This document shows positions 12,501 through 24,500 of a stretch of DNA of 64,000 nt, piece after piece. Under the pieces are notes generated by a model that saw only the letters and a program-made list of their open reading frames with translations, ran no database searches and was not told the origin of the DNA. The position numbers were made by a program, and so were the translations under genes. The DNA is taken from NCBI GenBank assembly GCA_024734555.1, contig JANPWX010000010.1, positions 2,081,027 through 2,145,026 on the forward strand, read 5' to 3'. The DNA comes from Trochalopteron elliotii. Lineage: Eukaryota; Chordata; Aves; Passeriformes; Leiothrichidae. Position 1 is the first letter of the stretch. Each line of letters starts with the position of its first letter.

Positions 12501-15500
12501 TTCAAGGACTCGAAATGAAAACATTGTGTGCATGTGCACATACCCAAAAGCTAAGAACTTTTCTTAATGAATGTGTCAACTATGTATAGATCTTGCTGCC
12601 CTCTGACCCATCGAGCTGGCATAAAAGGCTGTGGTATGTGCATACAGCACAGTCTTCAAGAACTGCTGTTAACAGGACTTGTTATCTAGCACTAACCATG
12701 CCCCATCACTACAGCTCTGCACATTTATTTGTTATTTTATTTATTTGCACTAATGCCAAGCGTTTAGTTGGGAGTGTGGTTTTTTAATTGTTTACCCCAT
12801 GACTGGAAGGCTCAAATAGCTTGTGTAAGCATTTCGTTCCTAATGGCCTTTTCATATCTTACAATTTTCTAAATTTCTGTTTCAGCTTGAAATGTTTCAA
12901 AGTTGAAGCTAAATGTGGGAGTAAATTTATTTTTGTGGAAAGCTATAGCAAAACGAAACAATAACAATGGAGGGAGTAAAGTTTGTTATTTATGTGTCAT
13001 TTTTCTCTCCTGCATGTATTTAATGTGCAGTTAATGGCTAAAACTTTTAGAAAGTTTAGAAAAAGTAACTGGGTTTGAGATGTGTTTGATTTCCCTTTTG
13101 ATGGTTCAAACTAAAGGGTTTTTTAAAAATAAATTCCTGTCTCTAATTCTCTGTGAGATATCTGGACTATGCACATGTCCCACCTTACCTAATAATCCAG
13201 TTTGTAGCAAAGTGCTGTGGTGTAACTGATTCAAGAGCACATGTCGATCACACCAGGCTTTATTCTCTCTCCTGCTATTTAAAGCTGCCCTTGTTCTACA
13301 TGGAGAAAGGCTGTGAGTATTTAAAGGTGAATGTGAGCATATTTCCACATGGCTTGGCACTGATTAGCAGCTGCTCAAACAGATGTAGTTAAAGTTGCCA
13401 TCTAGTCAATATATTAGTTATCTGTGCTAACACCAGTCAGGTGAAATGAAACAAGGCTTGAATAATAAAGAATGTACATAACTTAGGTGATTGCCAGTGG
13501 TCAGGGTCATTACTTGCATTATGATTCAAGTATTAGTATGTTGTTACTGATGCATTTAGCAACCTTATAGTGTTTATCGTTTTTTTTTTTTTTAGTTTAA
13601 GTTTGATAATTGGTCTCATTTAGTAAACTAAAGATTCAGAAGAATGCTTCATAGAGTACAATAAGGATTCTTATCTCATTCTTTCCCATTGCTGGGGACA
13701 AGTGGAATGCAAGTAGGTCCCAGTCAGTGGGGCACTTAAGATATTCTTTAAGTCTTATTGCTTCAAGTTAAGCATATGTCTTAGTAATTTAAGTTCTTAA
13801 ACCCTATCTGTGTGCAGCTGGGTTTGCAGAAGCCAGTCACATTCCTGAGCAGTGTCACTGGAGTCTGCAGCATTCTGTAAAATAGTTCTGCCCTGAAACT
13901 GAAGGGAAGACAGAGATTATTAGGCTGTTCTTACAGAGTTTGTCTGTGTCAAACATGCTCCATTCTGAATACAGAGTCCAAGTGTGAGCCCGAAACACAC
14001 ACGTATGTCTGCATCTTTTGATGTTTATTTCACTGAGGATCACCAGTTGTATAGCTGGTTCTGTCTTTGTCTGATAATTCAGGGATGAGAAGGTATCAGA
14101 TTTTTCTGATACTGTCTTCATACATGTAAGTGGAATTATCAGCTGCTGGACAGCATATGTTTCTTTTAATGGAAGAATAAATGAAGGTGTGGGTTCCTTT
14201 TTCAGGCTGTCTTTCTTGCTTTTAAGTGTCAGCATCCTTATGGCATGATGTAGTGGCTAAAGAAAAACCTTCCCAGAAATCTTAGTTTGACAAGATCATC
14301 TTGGATGACCCCATACTCTTATCCTGTGTCCAGCAAAGTAGTTTTTGTGCCAGAATACTAAAATGTTTGCTCTTTTGGGTTTCATATAACATGTTAAGAA
14401 ACTGATTTGAAAAAAAAAATAATTTGAAGAAACAATTAGAAACACAAGGTTCAGGAGCTGAGCAACAGTTGCTGGTTATTGTTGTCCCTTTTCATCACTA
14501 TGGGTGGTAATAGCTGTTCTTTCAAGAAATGCATGGTGGGAAAGCCAAGAAGGGGGCAATGAATTGCCTTGGGAAGAAGGAAGGGATGTACTGGTATAGT
14601 AATGCACTGGTATAAACATCCTGCATTTAAGTACCCACTGACTCACAGGTGTGGAAGGACTGAGACCAAAGGGAGAAATTCACTTACTTTTGAAGACTTT
14701 TCTACCTTACCTGCTTATGGAGGCCTCTGGCATAGGAAAGGTACTGAAGGTACTAATTTCTAGATATGGAAGCCTGAAAGTTAACCCTGTACTTCCTTCT
14801 TCTCTCAATATGAGGTTGCATCTTGAATCTGCTCTGTATCCCCGTGAGTTAATGTATTGTCACACTGAATGGGGTTGAACAGACCATTCCATTGTCACTA
14901 GAAGGTGGCTGTGCAAAAATAGCAGTAGGTTGCACTTGGTTTTGAGATGTGAAGAACTGAGAAAAGGCAGTGACGTTTAAGTCTGGTGACTGAGGTGTCT
15001 GCAGGCTCCACAGGGCTGTGCTGTAAAGCCTGGTGCTTCAAAGTCTCAGCTTTGAAATAAGCAGCACTGGGATTCAAACTGGTCTTTGCTGTGAACAACA
15101 GAGATGTGATGCTTTCTGAACTCCAGGAGAATGGAGTACCCTCATGAAGAGGAGTGACAACTTTGTGCTGCACATCCATCCAAACTGACTCTGTCCAGAT
15201 TAGACAGCTGAGCAAACTTTGCTTCATTGCCAAATCTTCTCTCTCAAATCAAATACAAGCACAGAAGCTGTTACCTAAACTATTAGACTTGAAATAGAAG
15301 ACTGCTCAGAAAACCTTTTCTATAAAGGATAGGGATTTAAACCTTAAAATCAGGGAAGATCCACTGATATTTAGGTTCAAGGTAAAGAAGTTGTGAAAAA
15401 TTGCAACCCTGTATAAGTGTAGAACCATGTAATGTGCAGTTATGAATCAATGCTTACATTTTCAATGTAATGAAGGGCTGTGTTATAGGGAGAGACCTCC

Positions 15501-18500
15501 TAGTGACACGTAGTTTACACAAGATATATGTCTCAAATCTGTTTCAGGATCATATGTCTGCAAAGCAGCGAATCAGAGAAGTAAAACAGAGGGGCGAACA
15601 CATGCATGCCTCTATTTTGTGTTTACTAAGCTGATTTCTCAGCTGTCAGCACACATGATGTGTTCATTCAGGGTATAAAATACATATCAGATGCCGCTTT
15701 GTTTTCTTAAAATTCAGATTTCAGCAATATAGCACCATGTGTGTTTACTCTGCCTCTTCCTTGCTATTGTAGAGTTTCTTGTGGTGAGGTCTTTCTATTT
15801 TGAAATTTTGGTTTTACAATAAATCCTGCTATGATGATTCAGACACAGCTTTCACAGGTCATATTCTCTATAATAAAATGATACTTTTAGCCTTTGGTAA
15901 TTTCTTTGCTTAAAAAAAATTGCAACTATCGGAAAATATTCCAACTCTCTTATCAAATTTATGGAAGAATTCTTTAGCAGATTTAAATCTTGGAAAGAAT
16001 AATTTCATTTATCACCATTCCACAATATCAAATTTATATAGTATTTCCTAATATTCTTCTGTAATTTGATGTACCAGTGTACATGGATTACAGGAAATGA
16101 ATTGAACTTACATCCCTTTCTCAGGTACACTTGATTTTTAGTCTCTTCTTGATGAAGAGACTAAAATGATTACTTGTGTAATTTTGTGCTGTTTATTTAC
16201 CTTTGCAAAATGAGAGCAATAGGATATAAGACCAGTAACCATGTTGTTTTGTTTTATACACCATTAAACATGATATTCTGCAGATAATATAACTTTATGG
16301 ACAAAGTCAGCATCTTGAACGTCTGAAAATAGGCAAATTATTATCAACATCACAGAAATTGTTATTATTTCTTTCCAAAGTATTTGGAAAATCTCTTGAA
16401 GATTATGAGAATATTTTAGGCAAATTGCATCTTTTTCCAGATGACAAATATTGCAAATCAATACATCACAGTTTTCAGGTGGATTTTATTGCTTATGTAT
16501 GTAAACTGAATGGATTGTACTATTGAATTTTTCTAAGCATTCTCTACTTATGAAGAATATATTACTGTCATCTGTATACATGACTTTAATTCAGCTTTTA
16601 ATCAGCTGTACTACTTTTGTCTTAAGAATAACATCAAAGTAATACAGAACACAGTGACTGAAGAACATCTTGGGTTTTGCATGACGGTAATTAGGTGAGA
16701 ACCCAGTGGCATGGAAAATTGACCTTTTTATACCTGTATGAGCATGTTTTAAGTAGAAGGCTTTTATTCAGAACCCTGAATATTATAGTTGTGCTTGGAA
16801 ACAATTATAAAAGCTCTGTTGAGTCAGCTTTTTCCGAGGAAGTAAGATGTAGATCTCTATTCACGTGTAAGCAGAAGATTATTCCCTGCATGAAAACTAC
16901 TGAGGTTTCTGTTAAGGGTGTAATCTAAGGCTCAGCAGTAAGCTCAGCCAAAGCTTACCTTGACAAAGGTCTGTGAGTACTAGGAGAAAGGTGAAATTGC
17001 AAACACTGATTATCTGATGCTGTCCTGTGCTGTTTTCCCCAGTTCTTCCCCTCTAGACAGCTTTGGTTGCTGAGTTCCTGGTCTCACACTGGTGAGCAGA
17101 AGCTCTGAGTTAGAAGAAGGCCCTGCTGGAGGTGTGAGCACCCACTGAGAGCCAGGCTGGAGTATCTTCTGTGGGTTTGGTGGATGTGGTTGCTTTGTTT
17201 TCTAAAGAAATCTGTCACACCAGTTTGCATCAGAGCAGCCGCAACAGAGAGCCATGAGACACGCTGAACTCGTGATATACATGCTGATGTCCTGGTAGAG
17301 TACAAGATTTGGGTAGATATTTTTAAAATACCCTGACCTGAAATGCATTTTCATGCTGAAGTCACTAACAGCTTTGGTTTTATGCAGTTAGATGAGGTGC
17401 CTCCAGCTACCCCAGATATTTGTGTTACTGGAGAATGTAAACACATAATGCAATAAGAAATCCACAGTGGTCTGTGTGGGTACCCTGCTCCATTCTTGGC
17501 TTGCTTTTTTTAACCTGTGGTTGTATCACCCAGTCATCAAAAGAGGCCACCTGAAGGCTGGGATTGTTTCCTTTTTATAAATACGAAATGACGTAAAATT
17601 TGCTACTTTCTCGGTGCATCCTGTTAGACTTCCTGTAATACTTTAGCAGCTACTTGACAGAAGTGATGATCAGCACTCTCAGAATTATGACTACTTACAA
17701 ATGTAAATAAAGCTTTTGGATGTTTCAACAAGAGATGACAAACCACTGTGCCACTTGTGACTAGCTGGAAGACTGTGGCGCACTCCCATGGAACTGAACC
17801 ATGTTGATTCATTCTGCTGTGCTGTCTGCACTGGATTATTGTAATTCCTTTCACTGGGCAGGAAGCCACACATGGAAGGGGTCTGAGCACACAACGTGGG
17901 CTGGCAGAACACTGGGTCCCCGCCGCTCTGAGGGTACCATGACTTTTCATAAGTGGATTCCTTTGCAAGGTTTTTTCCTCTTCAGAGTCTATAAAGTTTC
18001 TCCTTTCTCATCCTGCTTTCCTGCTTGTGATGTGTTAACTGCACTGATTTTCCACTGAAATGGGAGGGCTGAGGGGAATAGGGAACCATGACTTTAATGG
18101 TGGTACTTGGAACTAAAATCTGTAACTCCCAGTGAGTTCTTTACTAGTGGGTAAGTGCTTTCCTTTTTTAAATGTGTCAGCTAAGTGCCAAACTTACAAA
18201 CTCCTGCCATGTTTCATTCAGGGTTGGCAGGAAGATAACATGGAAACAGTTTTCAGTTTTAAAACATTATGTGAAGGTGAATACTTCCCAGTTGAATACT
18301 AAAAAGTTTATTTCTCTGCAGTTATGAAGGTTACATTTTGCTCTGAGAGTTTAGGGGGTTAGCTTTGTGCTGTCTTACCATGAAAACCTACCAGAACAAC
18401 GACAAATAATTTTTCTAGATTAGTACTTGGTAAATAGATGTGAAAATGGTTTGGTTCTGGTCTTTTTCTCTTTTTAATCTTGTTTAGTTTTAAATAGATA

Positions 18501-21500
18501 GTTGTTTGCAAAACCTTATAAAGCTAGGAGTAATTTCACAAGCTTTAGCAGTCTTCCATGTTGTTCCATTTTTTCAATACCTTAATCTACTGTAAGGACC
18601 ACACACACATTTTGCGGCACTACAATCAAGAACCGTGATGGTAACATCTGAAACTCTGCTTCGTCCTCTTTAAAAATATAAGTGAACCCAAAATAACTCC
18701 TTGGCTTCTCAAGTAAGTAAAGTATATTTGAAGCTCACATACTTGCTAGTATTCCCTTCCTGAAGTTATTAGAATCCATAAGAACTGGGGATGAGTGTGT
18801 GAGCAATTGCAGGCACTGGTGGGTGGGTTTGTCTTGCAGCTGTTCATTCCAGGAGTCTCTTTGTGCCACTGTCTCTTTTTTTCATGTTCTTGTGTCTAAG
18901 AATGTTCTGCTGGTACTTGCATGGTATGTACTCCAGCTGGAACTTAATTTTCACCCTAGTGAAATTCCATGGTGAATTTTCTTAATAGCGTGCTCTCTTT
19001 GCAGTGTGGATATTGATAAGCACCTGCTGGGCTAAGGATGTTTTAGGGCGGTGGTGGCCTGAAAGTCAGAAATAGCTGACAAGGCTGTTTTGTTTTCTTT
19101 AGGGAGGCTGTGTTTTGTGTGCACATATCACTTGCGAACGGTATTATTTCACTCAGCATTACCAACCTTATTTTTAATTATTTTGTTCCTCATAACATGC
19201 AAATTTTGGGTCTTTTTCTGTAGCAGTGAGAATTTTATTTGAGTGAAAACACAGATATTCCATATTCAACTAATTAACATGTTAAAAACATACTGGCTTA
19301 GTGATAGTTTTAAGCCATACGTGGAAGTATGAATTTTTCAACAAAGATAGATTAAGTCAAAATTTTATTAACTCTGGAGCTTCATGTAGTCCATAATAGG
19401 CTGAATGCAAGATCTGTGGAAGAACCCCTGATTCTGTGTTGTTCTGGGCTGTGGTTCCTTCATTTACACCATTTTTTTAATGTGTGTGGAATAAATTTTA
19501 GTTAAATAGAATTATTCCCATTTATATGTAATCAACCACATAACCCAGAGTTAAATAATTTAGAATCCGTCTGGGGATATGTTCTTGTTATTGAGCTATA
19601 AACTTGCATATAACAGTAAAAGCAACTTAGGCAAAAGGAGTGTTTGAAAAAGGGAGAACCAAAAATTCTGCAGCCAGGCTATAGATGCCTGTACTACCCT
19701 GTGTTTAACAGTATTATTGCAATTTCAGCAACTTTTTTGTGAAAAAGTGATATTAGAAAATCATCTAATGTAATACTAGAAGAGAATTAATGCAAATCAT
19801 GAGTTAGAAATAAGAAAGAAACATCATGTTACCCATCTACTCTAAGCAGACCTCAAGCCAGTGCTTTACAAACCATGGTTTGGTTTTCTGTTCCAGCATT
19901 TCAGATTTCAGTATGTGGTTGTTTCTCAATGAACTTGGAAGCTGCAGTACTTTTCCTCTTAGTTTTAAGAGGTCAAAAGAAAGAACTAGTAAGAATGAGC
20001 TAAAAAAATTAGACTTCATATGAACAGTGGTGAAGTCCTGATTTTTTGCCTAACTCACTCTAGTAAAGTCTTGTCCAAACTTTGAATAATTTTTTCCCTC
20101 AGCGAATGTTCCCAAGGACAGATATTTGTTCTATGCAGTTTTTGAGCTGTCATTCCAAGTCCATAACTAATAAAACCATAACAACCACCAAAGTAATAGT
20201 TAAGTAATGTGGCTTTGTAGCATTTCAAGTGATGAGTAAACCATCCCAGTAAATTGGCATTTGGCCACTCCACTATGTAATGGTGTTTTTAATGAAGTAT
20301 TGCCCTAGCAACAGGTCTGGATGACATTGGGTAGCTAGTTGCTGCTGACTTTTGGAGATAAAACAGACTTTTAGGAACACATGTGTAATGTCTGAAGGTA
20401 AAATAACCCAAAATAAATGCATCTGCTCTACTGGGAACATAGGATGGGCCACACTGAGCCAAACTCTGACTTACTGACTTATGAATTTAATCCTCCTGTG
20501 AAAGTGTTTCTATACAGTGAAAACGAAATCATCCAAGAAGTGCAACAGTTGAAATCTGAGAATGAAGTAAAGCAGAACTGACAAGAAACTCTTGCAGATG
20601 ATTTCAAGAAAAAATATCAGTTATTTTAAAGGCTTTAAGAATTCTTGTACTGTAGGAAATACTTGTGGGTGTGTTATTTCAATGGAGAAGCTTTTTGAGG
20701 AAAGAGGATGCAGTGAAGATGAAAACCTTCACTTGCTCTCCCGAAGAACCAGCAAGTGATAAAAGACATGAGATGTAGAAAGTTAAACAAATTCAAGTGA
20801 AACTAAAATGTGGTGGTGTTTTTTTTATTAATGGACTTTTATTTAGAAAAACAGAAGTGGTGTTTAGGACATTGAGCAGTTTGTTACATAACACAGCCAA
20901 GTCAAAAACTTAACTGAGGCTCTAGTTCAATATAGCAAAGTAATGTCATAAGATAGAGAGATCATCAGAAGTCTATAAAAGAAAGGCAAAAACCTTGGCC
21001 AAGTCTTTTTTTCTTCTTCCAGTTCATGATGATATTTGAATGGATGACATTTGAAAATCTACTTTGAAGGCAGGAAAACAGTCACCTTTATATATGTTAG
21101 TGGGTCATAAAAGAATTTACTCTTACAGTAGTATAATGTTGTGCCTTCCAAATGAAATACTATGTTAAAGTACACACGAAACACATTTTAAAGATGTAAA
21201 TGGAATTTTCTGATCGTCTAATAAACTTCTTGGTTTTAATTTTAAAGATAAAAATACAGACATTACTGTAAAGGATAATGTGGATGATTTCTGCCTTCGA
21301 GATACATTAAGCATTGCATCCACGGACTCCTTTGTTTCCACAGCTGAGGTAAGACTCTTAAAGATTGCTTTTTAAAAGATTTATTGATCTATTTGAACAG
21401 TGAACAGAAGAATCCTAATTTTTTGCTAATTGTTGCAAGCAAAAATATGTTTCTCTTATGAAGAAAAAAGAACTTCTCCAGGCTTCATTGGAACCAGTTG

Positions 21501-24500
21501 TTTTGGAGGGCTTTTTTTTTTTGTGTACTGGCATAATGCATCCCCAACTCCTCCTAAATAGAAGTTGCTTTTGAAAAATAGATCACATTTTCATGAGCAG
21601 TCAGTTGAGGCTGTAGTAGTTCTTTTCACCATGATTTATATTTTTCTGTTCCTTTTTTCCTATGGCTTTACCATACTACAAAGATGTATGAAGAAGGCTT
21701 TGTATTGTTTAGACCTGGAGGGGTTTTTTTGAGAGGAAATGATAAGAAATTGGCAGCTACCTGTTTTAACATTTTCCATGCACAATCTGAAGGCAACAGT
21801 TTGAGGTGTTACTCTGTTGTTGCACCATAATTCAATGACTTAGCAGGACCCAGAGGTCTGGGGCTGTCCTGGGAGCCCTGTGCCGAGCTAGGAGGGAAGC
21901 TTGTGTGGATGTGTGGGGTGTGTGGGGACCCCACAGCTCCCTGGGGGCAGGGACAGCCCCTGGAGGGCAGTGGCACTGCCAGGGAGCCTCCTGACTGCCA
22001 CGCTGGGAAAGCTTCCTTGACAACCTGATGTGCTTCATCTAGCTTGCTGTCATCCTCTGGGCTGGGAGCACAAAGGATACATAATGATGTCTGGATAACA
22101 GCTGAAGTCTGCTACAGCTCCCTTGGATTTGAAAGAGGCTCATGAGCAGTGACACACTTACTTGATTGAGGAATATCTCCTTCTCTGGTCTCTGGGGAGC
22201 TGAAGTGATCTCGAATAGCACTCTTCTCCAAAAAACAGGAGAGGCAGTTGGCCTCAATAGATCCATTTTGGGATAGATACTCCTCTCATATATGCACTAC
22301 AGCTGAGCTACTGAAGTCAGTTGGAAAAAGAGAGAATTGCACACACACATTCTTTGCAATTGTTTTGACTGTCTGTTATAGGGTTTGTTTTTCCATAACA
22401 CAATTACCTTGATTTAGTAATTCACATTAAATTGTGATTTCCTTGATTTAGTAACTCACATTAGGTTGTAGCGCCTGGCATCCATTCCTAACGAGGATTG
22501 TATCCGTAGAGACTGGTTACTCTTGGCTATAATTTGGACAAGACTACAACTCAAGCTTGCTTCAACTCTACCAGCTCATGGGAGGAGCTGTAAACCATTT
22601 TAGTTTGTACACTTTGTAGCTGGTTTGGTGGGGTTTTTTCCCCATGAGCTTTCATTATGCTTTCGCAGTTCTGTGACCATGGGAACAACCCCTTATGCTC
22701 ATTTGTGCTGCTTGGCTTAAAAAATGGGCAAAACCAACCAGTCAACCAAGCAAACAGAAAAACCCAGGATGTATCATCTCAGCAGAATCATCATCAAAGC
22801 TATATTGTCCCAATATCTGCTAAAAAATATTGGAATCAAAATTGGACACCTAATTGTCTTTAAGTGTCCTGAAAATATTCTCCACATTTTCATACCTCAA
22901 AGCCACTTCTGTCAACTTGTTCTTCCAGGACAAAGTTATGAAGATTTTATCTTCCTTTCCAGCTGTTCTAGCCTTTGCCAATAGAACAGACTCTCTTTTC
23001 TCAGATTTTATTGAAGAATCTAGTGAAATTCTTAGGTGACATAAGTCCTGAAGATTAATAGAACATGGACAATTTGCAGTTTGGTGTTCAAGCCAGAACA
23101 TCATCATTGTTCTGGGTTAAATAGGAGGCACTAGGCTCAACCTACAGGGTCAGTTAACTGTAGTTGCAGCTACAGGGCATCATTGTGTGGTGCAGGGAAA
23201 AGAAAGCTATGAATTGGTGTTCTCCTATGAAAACACTGTTACCTTGATTTAATACTTTGTCCATCCTCCATTTGGAGGGTGTGTGCCAGGGAAATGCTTC
23301 ACATTATGGCAATGAGAAGGAGCAGTAACAACTTCCCAGTGTATTCAGCTATTAGTAAAGAACAGTAATTGCTTTGATTTAACAGGATTAGAATTGACAT
23401 ACCAGATTCTTTTATTCTAGACATGATGATGTCAAGTAGCTTCCTCTTGCTTATCTACTTCTTAATTTTTTTTAATTGCACTAGGGAAACAGTGAATGTT
23501 TTAATTTAGACTAAGAGGTCCGAAGCTTTTCCAGCTTTGGATTTGTCTCACCTAAGGGCCACATGAGGCAGTTCTTTCATCATAAGCTCCCTGATTGCAG
23601 TTACAATACTAGTAACTGTCCTAAACTCCCTGTCCTGATTGAAACGTTTTGCAAAGTTTTTAAATCTGAAATTCATATGTGTGTTTATATTGCTGTGTGA
23701 TTATGCCCTACTGGAATTAATAATTTCACCTTCCAAGAAATTAAAACGTGGCACCATTTTTTGTGGCCTCATCACACTGCAAGCTGTGTGTTGACAGTTC
23801 CTTGGCTTCCTTCTACACTGCATCCTGTCCCAAGGGACAGGACTAAGTATTTTGTGTGACTCTGATTTTGGAGACTGGAAACTGTGTTCATGTTTCAGTG
23901 CTGACACACAGTCAGGTCAAATTTAGCTCCCTGCCCGCAGGAGAGGGAACATTCATAAAACAAGACACAGATAGATGCTTGAATGGAAAGTGGTAGGGAT
24001 ACTGCTTAGGAGCAGCAAGAATGTCATGCTGTGTTATATTAGAACAAAATATAGGAAAGAGCTGTACAAAACTGGGACAGTTTGGCAGGGTTTCCATCAC
24101 ATGCCCTTTTGATGAGCTCTACATGATAGCAGAAGGGTGTGCCAAAACTTCATCTTGGCTATGGCTGATGATCAAGAGGGTGCTGAGGATCACTCATTTG
24201 ATGACTTCTCATTCAGAGTTGTGCCTGTCTGGACACAGTTGTGCCTGAATCCTTATAAAGACAATTTAGACACAGTTGCCATCCCCATGACCAGACAGGC
24301 TTCTATTCTTAAACACACTTAGGCTCTAGAAGCACTGCAGAAGGGATGGGAAACATGGCTATTTCCCCTAATTAAGTTATTAATACTACTACTGGATAAA
24401 TAATGGTATTTTCTTCCCCATTTGAGCCTGGCTGCCATCACCTTGTGTTGATGAAGGTTAGTATGCTTTTCTTAGTCTTGCTTTCCCATCTACTGTGATC

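Larger units (their letters stand above)
5322..21247 (+). other. MIGA1: MIGA1 intron 6 (about 15.9 kb)
   Basis: AT-rich intron with no exon I can support. It contains the 3-N gap at 6461-6463, a GTTT run near 6645-6660, a degraded CR1 (about 7320-7969), an AAAT run at 8821-8834, a 15-A tract at 11704-11718, a T tract near 13580-13593, and a perfect short inverted repeat at 16136-16166. Open frames of up to 126 codons occur (for example 10979-11320 plus and 13855-14235 minus), but none resembles a known protein or has convincing splice signals. Confidence 0.8.

Noticed and set aside
13855..14235. 126-codon minus-strand open frame in MIGA1 intron 6
   Set aside because: Composition and sequence show no domain or family resemblance; no start context, promoter or poly(A) signal supports a gene.
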